Source: an uncultured Clostridia bacterium
GTDB lineage: Bacteria > Bacillota > Clostridia > Peptostreptococcales > Anaerovoracaceae
Assembly (NCBI GenBank): GCA_934278925.1
Contig: CAKQWJ010000010.1
Coordinates: forward strand, 1-64,000
Length of the DNA stretch: 64,000 nt
Direction of reading: 5' to 3'
Part shown: positions 19,364-28,787 of the stretch, piece by piece
Position numbering within the stretch: position 1 is the stretch's first letter
Layout of the letters: every line of letters begins with the position of its first letter
Notes under the pieces: generated by a model
The model's input: only the letters and a program-made list of their open reading frames with translations
Databases searched by the model: none
Told to the model about the DNA's origin: nothing
Position numbers and translations under genes: made by a program

Positions 19364-19425
19364 AAGGCTCATAGTCAAGCTCTTGCCGACCGAATGCAGG
19401 CTTTATTCTTTTCTTTAAGCTTCTG

Positions 19426-20814
19426 CTAGCCCAGGAATCCCAGGGAACTGAGCAGAATGATGATAACGAATACCGGTGCCACATAGCGAACCACCACGCG
19501 GTACATCTTTTCCATGCGGAACTTGGAGGACAGCTTGATTTCCTCGGTGATGCGTTCCACGCCAACGCAGCGAGCTACCAGGATGCACAGTGCGAAAGCC
19601 GCAATCGGCATCATTACGGAGTTGGTAGCGAAATCGAAGAAGTCCAGGATCTGCATTCCGAAGATCTTTACGAAGCCCAGGGAGCTGTATCCCAGAGAGT
19701 TCAAGGTTCCCAGACCGAACATCAGCAGGGTTACCAGCAAGGTGGATTTTCTTCGGCTCCATCCCAGCTCATCCTGGAAGGTGGAGGTGCTGGTCTCTGC
19801 CAGAGAAATCGCACTGGTCAGCGCTGCGAAGAGCACCAGCAGGAAGAAGATGAATCCAACCCAGCGGCCCAAGCCCATGCTTGCGAATACCTTTGGAATC
19901 GTGATGAACATCAGGGAAGGACCTGCATTCAGCGCATTCGGATCTCCGCCGGAGAATGCGAATACCGCCGGGATAATCATCAGTCCTGCCATGATGGCAA
20001 TTCCACTGTCAAAGAGGATAACCTGTCCGGTTGCCTTCTCAATATCCACGTCCTTCTTCATATAAGAACCGTAAGTTACCAGAATTCCCATTGCAATGGA
20101 GAGGGAGTAGAAGCTCTGACCCAACGCCGCAACCACGGACATCCAGGTGAAGTTCTTCATATCCGGAACCAGGAAGTACTTGATTCCCGCCGCTGCGCCC
20201 GGACGCGTCATGGAGTAAATTGCCACAATCAGCGCCAGGAATACCAGCATCGGCATCATGATTTTGGAGATTCTCTCCACGCCGTTCTCCACGCCGGCAA
20301 AGATTACCACGATAACCATCAGCGCAAATACCACGAACCACAGCTCTGCACTGGCATCATCGCTGATGAATCCGCCGAAGAAGGCATCGTCTGCCGTCGC
20401 ATTTACATTGCCCCGAAGGAACTCGTAGAGGTATTTCACAACCCATCCGCCGATTACGCTGTAGTACGGCATGATCAGCATCGGAATCACCGCATTGAGC
20501 CATCCGCCGCATCCGGCAAATTTGCTCTTGCTAAAAGCACGGAACGCACCCACCGGACTCTTCCGGGTCATTCTTCCCAGCGCATTCTCGGACATCATCA
20601 TGGTGTATCCGAATGTAATTGCAATAATCAGATAAATCAGCAGGAAAATTCCGCCGCCGTGTCTTGCAGCGAGATAGGGAAACCTCCAAATATTTCCCAG
20701 GCCGACTGCGGATCCCGCCGTCGCCAATACATATCCTAACTTTCCGGAAAAACTTGCTCTCGATTCCGACGATACGTGTGCCGCATCATCAAAATAAGGT
20801 TCTTGCTTTGCCAT
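19426..20814 (-). CDS. Sodium:neurotransmitter symporter family (NSS/SNF) transporter
   Basis: 462 residues with eleven to twelve helices of the LeuT fold. The first helix has G-S-A-V-G-L-G-N-I-W-R-F-P-Y, the family hallmark that binds substrate and sodium. The region with L-G-Q-S-F-Y-S-L-S-I-A-M-G in the middle matches helix 6. Such proteins import amino acids with sodium. The residue-level substrate is not predictable. The gene stands alone; its promoter lies in the A+T-rich 150 bp upstream but is not clear. Confidence 0.92.
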   Translation of the reverse strand: MAKQEPYFDDAAHVSSESRASFSGKLGYVLATAGSAVGLGNIWRFPYLAARHGGGIFLLIYLIIAITFGYTMMMSENALGRMTRKSPVGAFRAFSKSKFAGCGGWLNAVIPMLIMPYYSVIGGWVVKYLYEFLRGNVNATADDAFFGGFISDDASAELWFVVFALMVIVVIFAGVENGVERISKIMMPMLVFLALIVAIYSMTRPGAAAGIKYFLVPDMKNFTWMSVVAALGQSFYSLSIAMGILVTYGSYMKKDVDIEKATGQVILFDSGIAIMAGLMIIPAVFAFSGGDPNALNAGPSLMFITIPKVFASMGLGRWVGFIFFLLVLFAALTSAISLAETSTSTFQDELGWSRRKSTLLVTLLMFGLGTLNSLGYSSLGFVKIFGMQILDFFDFATNSVMMPIAAFALCILVARCVGVERITEEIKLSSKFRMEKMYRVVVRYVAPVFVIIILLSSLGFLG

Positions 20815-20966
20815 TAACCTGTACTCCTTTCACCCTCATCCGGTCTTTATGGTTGGCCGGACAAATTTCACTCATAATATTATCAACATGAACTATATTT
20901 TATATTCCAATGACAAAAAAAGCAAGCTTTTTAAGGATATTTTTATAAATTGATTCTTTTTGTACA

Positions 20967-21383
20967 CTAACGCTGCTTCTTCCGTTTTTTCCGATCGTCC
21001 CCTCGGAGAAGGTTGAAAATCAATAGAAAAATCCCCCTCACCAGTGCGAAAATCACGAAGAAAAACAGGAATCCGCCCATGCCGGCCACCACGTCTTCCA
21101 TCTCCATGTTGCCGGTTCCGTAGAACCCCTGGCCGATTTCAATGGCGAACGTCAGCACGATCATCACCGTGAACGCATAGATAAATGCGATCACCAGCGG
21201 ATGGTTCTGCAGCAGCTTGAAGATGAAATACGCTGCCAGCACCACAATCATCCCGATGATTCCCATGACGATAAAATGCAGTTTTTTGTCGTTATTGTAG
21301 TATCCCCAGCCGTCGTTCATGCCCATGATTTCGTCATGAATTCGGGCGGTCCACATCACAATGCTATAGATTAATTCAGACAT
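20967..21383 (-). CDS. Small VanZ-like membrane protein
   Basis: 138 residues with three to four membrane helices. D-K-K-L-H-F, E-I-G-Q-G-F and D-V-V-A-G-M-G-G follow the VanZ-like spacing D-K-x-x-H-F ... E-x-x-Q ... D-x-x-A/N-x-x-x-G. The tail is very basic (Arg/Lys run). VanZ-type proteins are small integral membrane proteins of unclear chemistry, some linked to glycopeptide resistance. GGAGGG precedes ATG. It is the last gene of the sbcDC unit and starts 17 bp after the cyclo-ligase gene. The family match is by pattern only. Confidence 0.6.
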   Translation of the reverse strand: MSELIYSIVMWTARIHDEIMGMNDGWGYYNNDKKLHFIVMGIIGMIVVLAAYFIFKLLQNHPLVIAFIYAFTVMIVLTFAIEIGQGFYGTGNMEMEDVVAGMGGFLFFFVIFALVRGIFLLIFNLLRGDDRKKRKKQR

Positions 21384-21400
21384 AGTCCCTCCTTCTCCGG

Positions 21401-22021
21401 CTACCGATTCCGCGTCACGATGCCTTCCTCAGTTACCACGGCGTCCATTGGAACATCCAGGGAATCCACAGCCACGTTGGACAGGATCATTTTCTCCGGG
21501 CACAGTGCCATCTTAACAAAATCCATTTCCTCCAAATATCGGTCGTAATATCCCGCACCGTGGCCCAGGCGGTTGCACCGCTTATCGCAGGCGACGCACG
21601 GAATCAGTGCCAGGTCGATTTCTTCTCGTGCCACGGTCTCCGCATCCTCCCGCGGCTCCCGAATTCCGTACTTTCCGGAATGGAGATCCTCCGGTCCGGT
21701 GTAGCGCTTCGCTTCCATCCGGTTCTCCGGAAGACACAGCGGGATGCAGATTTTTTTACCGTCGGCAAGGGCTTGCGCGATAAAACCGTCGGTGATGACC
21801 TCCTTGCCGTAACTCATGTACACGAAGATGGTATTGGCATTCCGGTAGGCGTCGCCGGCCAAAATGTGCTTCGCGATGGCATCGCTGGCATCCCGAAGGT
21901 AGTCCGTGTCCATCTCCTTCCGCAGCTCCCGGCAGCGGTCCCGAAGGATGCCCTTCCGCGCCCGGATGCTGTTCGCCATCATGGCATCGCCTTTTTTTGC
22001 CAATGTATCGATCATTCTCAT
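21401..22021 (-). CDS. 5-formyltetrahydrofolate cyclo-ligase
   Basis: 206 residues. It converts 5-formyl-THF to 5,10-methenyl-THF with ATP, feeding one-carbon metabolism. The N-terminal helix with R-x-x-C-R-E-L-R-K and the C-terminal P-C-V-A-C-D-K-R-C-N-R-L-G-H-G-A-G-Y-Y-D-R-Y-L signature, including the phosphate-binding G-x-G-x-G-Y-Y-D-R-Y motif, are clear. ATG 22021 is chosen because GGAG lies 8 nt upstream. It sits 19 bp after sbcC. Confidence 0.93.
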   Translation of the reverse strand: MRMIDTLAKKGDAMMANSIRARKGILRDRCRELRKEMDTDYLRDASDAIAKHILAGDAYRNANTIFVYMSYGKEVITDGFIAQALADGKKICIPLCLPENRMEAKRYTGPEDLHSGKYGIREPREDAETVAREEIDLALIPCVACDKRCNRLGHGAGYYDRYLEEMDFVKMALCPEKMILSNVAVDSLDVPMDAVVTEEGIVTRNR

Positions 22022-22040
22022 TTTGAACACTCCATTTCTT

Positions 22041-24791
22041 CTATAATATATTGATGGTGGCGGTACTGCCGCCGGATTTCATTTTGCGCACCAAGAGCTG
22101 CCGGTCGATGCGGTTCTGAAGCTCCGTCACGTGAGAGATGATGCCCACGATTCGGCCGCCGTCCTCCGCCAAGGTCTGAATGGCTTTCATGGCCTGGTCC
22201 AAGGTTTCCTCGTCCAGGGAGCCGAAGCCCTCGTCCACGAACAGAGCATCCAGCTGAACGCCGCCGGCGCTTTCCTGAATCTCATCGGAAAGGCCCAGTG
22301 CCAGGGACAGGGACGCCATGAAGGATTCTCCGCCGGAAAGGGTGGAGACGCTTCGGGTGGTACCGTTGTAGTGGTCCACCACATCCAGATCCAGTCCGCT
22401 CTGCTGGTTTTTCTGATATTCCTTTCGGCGAACCAGGTCGTACTGGCCGCCGGACATCACCCGGAACCGAGTGTTGGCCCGTACCAGAATCCGATCGAAG
22501 AGCTGCTGCTGCACGTAAGTCTCCAGCTGGATCCGCTGTTTTCCGGAAAGGTTTCCGTTGGCGGTATCCGCCAGATTTTGGAGCATGGAATACTTCCGCT
22601 CCGCCTGCTCCCGCTCGCCGTTCAGCTTCCGAATGCGGCCGGCCGCGGCGGAATTGGTCTCCCAAATCAGATTGTCCTCCTTCGCCTCTGCCTGCAGACG
22701 GAGCTGTTCGTCCTTTTTCTGCTTCTGATTTTCCTGCAGTTCTTCGGATGTCATCGACTCCGCCGATTCGCCTTCCCGAATCTGCTTCTGCAGCTCGCCC
22801 ATGCGTCCTTCCGCTTCCTGGATCCGGCGAGCGGCCGCCTTCTCGTTCTCTTCCGCCGATTGTACCGCCTCCCGGATTTCCCGGATTTCCCGGTCCAGCA
22901 AAGTCACCGCTTTCCGGGCGGTCTCCCGGTCCGCATACGGAAGGGTTTCCTTCAAATCCGCATAGTTCTTGGCAAGATTCTCGATCTGCTCCTGCAGGCG
23001 AGCGGATTCCACCTCCAGCTTGCGATAGGTTTCTTCATCCTCTTCCTGCTTTTTCTGAAGCGTCTCCAGATTCTCATCCAAAACCACTTTCGCCTCGGCC
23101 GCCGCTTCCGACGCCGCCAGGGCTTCCGTGACCTCTTTCCATTTCAACCGAAAATTTTTCTGCTCTTCCAGCAGCGTTCCTTTCAGCACCTCCGGCTCCG
23201 TCGGCATGTTCAGCCCCTTAGCCTTCTCTTCCATATGCTGAAAACCGCTGTCCCGGGTTCCCCGCAGGGCTGCCGCCTTTCGGCCGGCCTCCTCCATGGC
23301 GCTTTTGCTTTCTTCCCAAAGCTTCTGGGACTGTTCCACCGCCTCTCGGGTCGGCGCATCGCCGGTTTTCTCCGCCGGCGACGGGTGGTGCAGTGAGCCG
23401 CACACCGGACACGGCCGGTTCTCCGCCAGCTCCTCTGCCAGAATGCCCGCCTGGTCGTCTAGGAACACCCGGTGCTGCCGGCGATAGGACTCGCCGAATT
23501 CCTGTTCCTTGCCGCAAGCCGCCTGATAGGCCGCTGCTGCCCGGCTCCACTTTTCCGAAGCCTCTTCATAAGATTCCAGCAAGGTCTTCAATTCATTGTA
23601 TTCCGCCCCCTGACTCCGAAGGCGTTCCTTTTCTGCAGTGAGTGCGGCGGCCTTCCCGGCCAGCGCCTCCTTTTCTTTGCTTTTCTGTCGGCATTCCTGA
23701 ATTTGCTGCGTGAGGGCCTTCCGCCCCTCTTCCAACTTCTTCCGGGCCGCCTCATCGGAATCCCGCTTTCGCTCCGCTTCGGTCTTCTTCTGTTTCAATT
23801 CCTCCAGCCGGTCGTACTGCTGCAGACGATCCTGTTCCACGTGAAGACGCGCTTCCTTCTCCTTCGCTTCCGGTTCCAGGCTCCGCGCCGCTTCCAGCTC
23901 CTGCTTTCGCTGTTCCGCCGCCGCCTGAAAATCCGTCCACTGCTTCCGGGTCTCTTCCAGCGCCTTTTTCCGCTTTTCCTGCTCTTCGGTTGCCAGAATC
24001 CGGGCCGCCAGAGCATCCAGCTCCCCTCGCAGAAGTTCCTGCTTCTTCTCCCCTTCTTCCAGCCTTATTCCGGCCTCATCCCGGAATTTCTCAATCGCCT
24101 GAAGGTACTCCTCGTCCCGAAGCCCGCTCCGGTCCGTTCCTTCCGGAAGCCGTGCCCGTTCCTGCTCGAAGCCGATTTCCCGCACCAAGTCGTCGTACGT
24201 TTTCCGCGCCTGACGGGCCTCCTGCTTCAGCCGGTCCTCCAGCCGAGCGTATCGGCCGGTACGGAAAATACTGCTGAAAATCTTCCGCCGTTCCTCCGTC
24301 TTGGCCAGCAGCAGCTTGAGAAAATCCCCCTGAGCAATCATGGCAATCTGCATAAATTGATCCCTGGTCATTCCCAGAATCTCCCGGATTTTCTCGTCCA
24401 CCTCTCCGGTGCGGGTGAGGATCTCTCCCCCCGGCAACCGCAGCTCCGCCGATGCGTTCTCCTGGGTCATGCCCTCGCCCCGCAGCTTCGGCCGCTGATA
24501 GGTTGGATTCCGGCGAATCTCATATTCCTTATTTCGGTAGGCAAAAACAAGCTTCACCTCCGTGGGGATATCCGGCTCCGCATAGCGGGAGCGCAGCATA
24601 TCGCCGCTCCGCCGGTCGCTGCTGGCGGTTCCGTAAAGTGCGAAGACGATGGCATCGAAAATGGTAGTTTTACCCGCCCCCGTATCCCCGGTAATCAAGT
24701 AGATGCCGCTGGTCCCCAGCCGATCCATTTCCACGGTCTGTTTGCCGGCGTACGGTCCGAAGGCGGACATCTCTATGCGAATCGGTCTCAT
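22041..24791 (-). CDS. sbcC: Exonuclease SbcC (Rad50-like SMC ATPase)
   Basis: 916 residues. The N-terminal ATPase half has Walker A G-D-T-G-A-G-K-T-T; two very long coiled coils rich in Glu, Lys and Ala surround a zinc hook C-P-V-C-G-S; the C-terminal half has L-S-G-G-E-S-F-M-A-S-L-S-L-A-L-G-L-S and Walker B L-F-V-D-E-G-F-G-S-L-D. With SbcD it cleaves DNA hairpins and processes double-strand ends. I start at ATG 24791, which overlaps the sbcD stop as ATGA and has GGGAGG 7 nt upstream. A hairpin-cutting nuclease is notable in a genome segment so rich in long hairpin repeats. Confidence 0.96.
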   Translation of the reverse strand: MRPIRIEMSAFGPYAGKQTVEMDRLGTSGIYLITGDTGAGKTTIFDAIVFALYGTASSDRRSGDMLRSRYAEPDIPTEVKLVFAYRNKEYEIRRNPTYQRPKLRGEGMTQENASAELRLPGGEILTRTGEVDEKIREILGMTRDQFMQIAMIAQGDFLKLLLAKTEERRKIFSSIFRTGRYARLEDRLKQEARQARKTYDDLVREIGFEQERARLPEGTDRSGLRDEEYLQAIEKFRDEAGIRLEEGEKKQELLRGELDALAARILATEEQEKRKKALEETRKQWTDFQAAAEQRKQELEAARSLEPEAKEKEARLHVEQDRLQQYDRLEELKQKKTEAERKRDSDEAARKKLEEGRKALTQQIQECRQKSKEKEALAGKAAALTAEKERLRSQGAEYNELKTLLESYEEASEKWSRAAAAYQAACGKEQEFGESYRRQHRVFLDDQAGILAEELAENRPCPVCGSLHHPSPAEKTGDAPTREAVEQSQKLWEESKSAMEEAGRKAAALRGTRDSGFQHMEEKAKGLNMPTEPEVLKGTLLEEQKNFRLKWKEVTEALAASEAAAEAKVVLDENLETLQKKQEEDEETYRKLEVESARLQEQIENLAKNYADLKETLPYADRETARKAVTLLDREIREIREAVQSAEENEKAAARRIQEAEGRMGELQKQIREGESAESMTSEELQENQKQKKDEQLRLQAEAKEDNLIWETNSAAAGRIRKLNGEREQAERKYSMLQNLADTANGNLSGKQRIQLETYVQQQLFDRILVRANTRFRVMSGGQYDLVRRKEYQKNQQSGLDLDVVDHYNGTTRSVSTLSGGESFMASLSLALGLSDEIQESAGGVQLDALFVDEGFGSLDEETLDQAMKAIQTLAEDGGRIVGIISHVTELQNRIDRQLLVRKMKSGGSTATINIL

Positions 24792-25936
24792 ACCTGTTCC
24801 TCCCAAATTTCACGAATCAACCCGTCCAGATATTTCTTCTGCTCCGGATTCATCTCCTGCCCGTTCTGCTGCTCATACAAGGCGGCGAACAGCTCTCCCG
24901 GCGTCCGCTCCTCCACCCGGTCCAACTGCTCCACTTCTTTCTGAGAGCGGGTTCTCCGGTTGTCGTAATCCAGCAGCATGATGTTGGGATAGTACTCCCG
25001 AAGGCGGGACAGGGCGTCCACCACATCCGTCTCATCCGTGAGAATCATATGGTAATAATCCGTCCGAGGCTCCCCCTTCTGCCGGGCTTCCGCCAAAATC
25101 TCCTCAAAGGTTCCCCGCAGCTCTGTCATCTCCCGCCGAGGCTGCAGCGGAATCTGCCGAATTTCCGTTTCTCCTTTTTCCCGAAGCTCCGCCACCGTCA
25201 CGCTCTTCTTCTGGTGAAGCTCCGAAAAAGAATACTTCAACGGAGATCCGGCGTACCGAATCGTCTCGCTTCCCACACGCTGCGGACCGTGAAGGTGCCC
25301 CAGGGCGGTGTAATCGAAGGGGCTAAAAACACTTCCGTCCACCCGGTCCAGGCCGCCCACCGACAGCTGTTCCGAGTCGCAGGTTTCCGGCAGTGCCCCC
25401 GCCGCCGTGACGAACTGATGGGCCAGCACCACGTTCCTTTGGGATGTATCCAATTGCAGTCCTTCCACAATGGTTCGCAGCGCATCCGTATAATCCCCGA
25501 TTTCCGCATCCGGGAAAAAGCTCCGCACCACCGAAGGCCGCAGGAAGGGAATGAGGTAGATATTCACCTCGCCCCACCGGTCTTCCAGAGTGTGATGCCG
25601 GATGGTCCCGTCGTACACCGGCGAAAGCCAAATGCCGCTCCCCTGCATCAGCTGATGCCCGAAGGCCACCCGCTCCGCCGAGTCATGGTTTCCGCTGATC
25701 AGAAATACCGGGACGTGTTTTGCCGCCGCGGCGGTGAGAAAATCGTCCATCAAGCGCACCGCCTCTGCCGGCGGGATGGTTTTGTCGTACACATCGCCGG
25801 CAATCAACAGGCCGTCCGGCTGCTCCTCCTCCATGATTTCCAAAATCCGATTCAGAATGTATTCCTGATCCTCCATCATGGAAAAACCGTTTACCCGTTT
25901 TCCCAGGTGGAGATCCGCCAGGTGCATCAGCTTCAT
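24788..25936 (-). CDS. sbcD: Exonuclease SbcD (Mre11-like nuclease)
   Basis: 382 residues. The calcineurin-type phosphoesterase motifs are visible: D-L-H-L-G near the N-terminus, G-D-V-Y-D, G-N-H-D-S and A-L-G-H-L-H-G. These bind two Mn ions. A C-terminal capping/SbcC-binding region follows. It forms the hairpin endonuclease and exonuclease complex with SbcC, to which it is joined by a 4-bp stop/start overlap. The start lies 4 bp after the U32 gene. Confidence 0.96.
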   Translation of the reverse strand: MKLMHLADLHLGKRVNGFSMMEDQEYILNRILEIMEEEQPDGLLIAGDVYDKTIPPAEAVRLMDDFLTAAAAKHVPVFLISGNHDSAERVAFGHQLMQGSGIWLSPVYDGTIRHHTLEDRWGEVNIYLIPFLRPSVVRSFFPDAEIGDYTDALRTIVEGLQLDTSQRNVVLAHQFVTAAGALPETCDSEQLSVGGLDRVDGSVFSPFDYTALGHLHGPQRVGSETIRYAGSPLKYSFSELHQKKSVTVAELREKGETEIRQIPLQPRREMTELRGTFEEILAEARQKGEPRTDYYHMILTDETDVVDALSRLREYYPNIMLLDYDNRRTRSQKEVEQLDRVEERTPGELFAALYEQQNGQEMNPEQKKYLDGLIREIWEEQV

Positions 25937-25940
25937 TCTT

Positions 25941-28100
25941 CTAGTTCCTTTCCGTCACTGCCGGAACGATCCGGCTCTGACTGCTGTACTCCGGATGCTC
26001 CACCCGGATGTGAATTCCACGCTTGTTGTTTCGAAGTTCCCGGGTGGAAAAATCGTGCTCACTGATCATCAGCGGCATCCGCTTCTCTCCCAGCTCGCCG
26101 GTTTCGTTTCGCTCCAGTCCCGGACAGAGGGCTTCCACGCCCATCTCCTTCAGGACCCTTGCCGTCTCCCGGTTCACCCCGTTCAGCCCGTAATCGCCGT
26201 ACAGCCGGAGTCCCTTTCCCGCCAGCCGGTGCAGCCAGCTCAGGTTCCCCACCAGAATCGGCACACTTTGGCCCAGCTCCCGGATTTCCGCTTCCCGGCG
26301 CAGCAGGATTTCGTCCTCCCGGCCCTTGGTTACATTGGAGATAAAAGGAACCGTGTCCCTCTCTTCCCGGTTTCCGTACGCCTCCGCTAAAGATCGGCCG
26401 GTACGGTCCGCTTCCAGGCACAGGGCGGCCAGAGAAATTCGCGGCAAGGTATCCGGAAGAACCGGCAGTCCGGTCTCGGATTCCCTCGTCGCTCTCTCCG
26501 GCCGGAAGCCTTCCGGAAGCGTCCGGCGGAACCGGATTTCCTCTTCCAGCTTGGCCAGGCACTCCCGGCGAAGAGCGTTGATTTCCGATGCTTTTACTCG
26601 GATATCAAAGTCCCCTCGGAAGCGGAGGCTCTCCACTTCAAATGGGGTATTTCCCGTCTTTCGAAGGGCATTCTCGTATCGTTCTTTGGGCGTAGCCCGT
26701 TCCGCATCCGTCTCGAAAGGACCCGCTTCCAGCACCACGCTCTTCTTCGCCTGGCTGTCCCACAGCTCTCCCGTTTCTGGGATGGTTGTACCGGTCAGAC
26801 GAAGCACATTGTCGAAACATGTCAGGGTCAGATGAATCCCCCGGCGCCGTCCGATGCGGCGGGATTCCGGCGATGCATCCAAGGACATGTTCCGGAAGGA
26901 GCTGCGCACCGCTTCCAGCTGCTTCTTGGAGGAGGTTCGGTACACCGCATCTCCCGCCTGTACCGGCTCCTTGAAATCTCCGATGCGCAGAACGCCCTTT
27001 CCCGGCTCCTTTCGGTAGCTGATGATGGTGCTGACCGCCTTTCCGGCCTTTCGCTCCGGACGGATTTCGATGCCGTCGCCCATGTCCGGCAGGATATCGC
27101 AGGATACATCCACCAGGGTGGAGCCCGGTTTCACCGACTTCACCGTTCCGATGCGGATGCCCTGATTCTTCGGAATCACCGGGGACATCAGCTTCTCCCC
27201 CGGATTTCCGTTCAAATAGCCCGAGGTAAAACCACCTCGGTTAAAAATCTGCTGCAGCTCCCGGCGATCCTCCGGAGTCACGTGATAGCTGCCTTTTTCC
27301 ATGTATTCGTCGATGTATTTCCGGTAGATCCGGGTGACCACCGCCACGTACTCCGGGGATTTCATCCGTCCTTCCACTTTGAAGGAGTAGACGCCCGTTT
27401 CAATCAGCTCCCCCAGCCGGTCCACCAGGCACAGATCTTTGGGACTCAGAAGATGACCGGAGATTTTCTTTCCGTTTTCATCCACACCTTCATAAGGAAG
27501 GCGACAAGGCTGGGCGCAGGCCCCGCGGTTTCCGCTTCTGCCCCCGTAGAATCGGCTCATTTGGCATTGTCCGGAATAGCAGATGCACAGGGCGCCGTGG
27601 ACGAACACCTCAATATCCAGTCCCCCGTCGCGGCAGGCCGCTTCCATCTCCGCCAGAGACAGCTCTCGGGAAAGCACCACCCGCTCGTATCCCAGCTCCT
27701 TTGCCAGTGCCACCGCTTCCCCATCGCAGGCGGTTCCCTGGGTGGAAAGATGCAGAGGAAAATCCGGCAGTTCTTCGTGAATCCGTCTTCCCAATCCCAG
27801 ATCCTGCACGATCAGGGCATCCACCCCCGCCTGATACAGGAATCCGGCGTATTCCACCGCCTCTTCCATTTCCTCATCGAAAATCAAGGTGTTCATGGTC
27901 ACGAACACCTTCACGCCTCGGGCATGGGCGTAGTCCAGCGCCTGCAGCATCCTTTCATCGTCAAAATTTCCCGCATTCATCCGAGCGTTGAACAGGCGGC
28001 CGCCCACATAGACGGCATCCGCCCCGTTCTCCACCGCGGCAATCAGGGGTTCCACACTTCCGGCCGGAACCAGCAGCTCCGGTTTTCTTCTCTTCTTCAT
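25941..28100 (-). CDS. Peptidase U32 family protein, RlhA-like
   Basis: 719 residues. The N-terminal U32 domain (about 5-330) has E-V-F-V-H-G-A-L-C-I-C-Y-S-G-Q-C and G-N-R-G-A-C-A-Q-P-C-R, the Cys-rich family signature. The long C-terminal part corresponds to DUF3656, as in E. coli RlhA (YdcP), which hydroxylates 23S rRNA C2501. Related U32 proteins (TrhP, UbiU/V) are hydroxylation factors, some with iron-sulfur clusters. I therefore favour an RNA-hydroxylation role over proteolysis, by family reasoning. It lies between the HAD phosphatase and sbcD in one transcription unit, with 17 and 4 bp spacings. Confidence 0.88.
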   Translation of the reverse strand: MKKRRKPELLVPAGSVEPLIAAVENGADAVYVGGRLFNARMNAGNFDDERMLQALDYAHARGVKVFVTMNTLIFDEEMEEAVEYAGFLYQAGVDALIVQDLGLGRRIHEELPDFPLHLSTQGTACDGEAVALAKELGYERVVLSRELSLAEMEAACRDGGLDIEVFVHGALCICYSGQCQMSRFYGGRSGNRGACAQPCRLPYEGVDENGKKISGHLLSPKDLCLVDRLGELIETGVYSFKVEGRMKSPEYVAVVTRIYRKYIDEYMEKGSYHVTPEDRRELQQIFNRGGFTSGYLNGNPGEKLMSPVIPKNQGIRIGTVKSVKPGSTLVDVSCDILPDMGDGIEIRPERKAGKAVSTIISYRKEPGKGVLRIGDFKEPVQAGDAVYRTSSKKQLEAVRSSFRNMSLDASPESRRIGRRRGIHLTLTCFDNVLRLTGTTIPETGELWDSQAKKSVVLEAGPFETDAERATPKERYENALRKTGNTPFEVESLRFRGDFDIRVKASEINALRRECLAKLEEEIRFRRTLPEGFRPERATRESETGLPVLPDTLPRISLAALCLEADRTGRSLAEAYGNREERDTVPFISNVTKGREDEILLRREAEIRELGQSVPILVGNLSWLHRLAGKGLRLYGDYGLNGVNRETARVLKEMGVEALCPGLERNETGELGEKRMPLMISEHDFSTRELRNNKRGIHIRVEHPEYSSQSRIVPAVTERN

Positions 28101-28117
28101 TCCATCCTCTTATGCTT

Positions 28118-28786
28118 CTATTCTTCGTCCATCTCTTTCACGCAGGTCCAGAAATCCTTCGGACAATCGATAATCCGGTCCGCATGGTATTTCTCCAGCT
28201 CTTCCCGAGGGCGGAATCCCCAGGTTACACCCACGGTATACACGCCCGCATTCTTTCCCGTCATCATATCCGTGTTGGTATCCCCGAAGTACAGGCACTC
28301 CTCCTTGGACAGCCCGAATCGGTCCAGAATCTCGAACACTCCGGTAGGATCCGGTTTAATGGGAATTCGGTCGGTCTGCCCCTGTATGTGATCGAAGGTG
28401 TTTTTGCCCAAAATCGTCTCCACCACGTTCACTGCGCTGAGGTGGGGCTTGTTGGAGAACACCGCCAGCTTGCAGCCGCAGTCCCGCAGCTTCTTCAGGG
28501 TTTCCGGCACGTACTCGTAGGGCTCCACGTGGTACAGGGGATCCTCCTGCATCCACTTCCGGCACAGCTTGATGCCCTCGGAAAAGAACTTTCCCTCTTC
28601 GTCGCCGGATGCCGCCAGCGCCCGGCGAAGGGCGTTGTCGATGCCGTCCCCGGCGAAATAGTTATAGGCTTCCACCGGCTGCGCCTTCAGTCCGTAATGT
28701 TCCAGAGTCATATTGATGGGACGGGCGATGGACTCCTGCGTCCGGGTCAGCGTCCCGTCCAGATCGAAAATGCACGCTCTAATCAT
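28118..28786 (-). CDS. HAD-superfamily phosphatase, phosphoglycolate phosphatase-like
   Basis: 222 residues. HAD motif I D-L-D-G-T-L-T is at residues 8-14, motif II S-N-K near 110, and motif III/IV K-P-D-P ... Y-F-G-D-T-N-T-D follow. The alpha-helical cap between motifs I and II is of the Gph type. The substrate could be 2-phosphoglycolate, pyrophosphate or another small phosphoester. The start is ATG 28786, directly after the stop of the dehydrogenase; the longer frame upstream overlaps that gene and is not used. Confidence 0.88.
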   Translation of the reverse strand: MIRACIFDLDGTLTRTQESIARPINMTLEHYGLKAQPVEAYNYFAGDGIDNALRRALAASGDEEGKFFSEGIKLCRKWMQEDPLYHVEPYEYVPETLKKLRDCGCKLAVFSNKPHLSAVNVVETILGKNTFDHIQGQTDRIPIKPDPTGVFEILDRFGLSKEECLYFGDTNTDMMTGKNAGVYTVGVTWGFRPREELEKYHADRIIDCPKDFWTCVKEMDEE

Positions 28787-28787
28787 A

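Noticed and set aside
18537..19378. Overlapping frames of 140-250 codons in both directions
   Set aside because: They are translations of 86-bp tandem repeats in shifting frames, all Arg/Gly/Pro-rich, without start signals.
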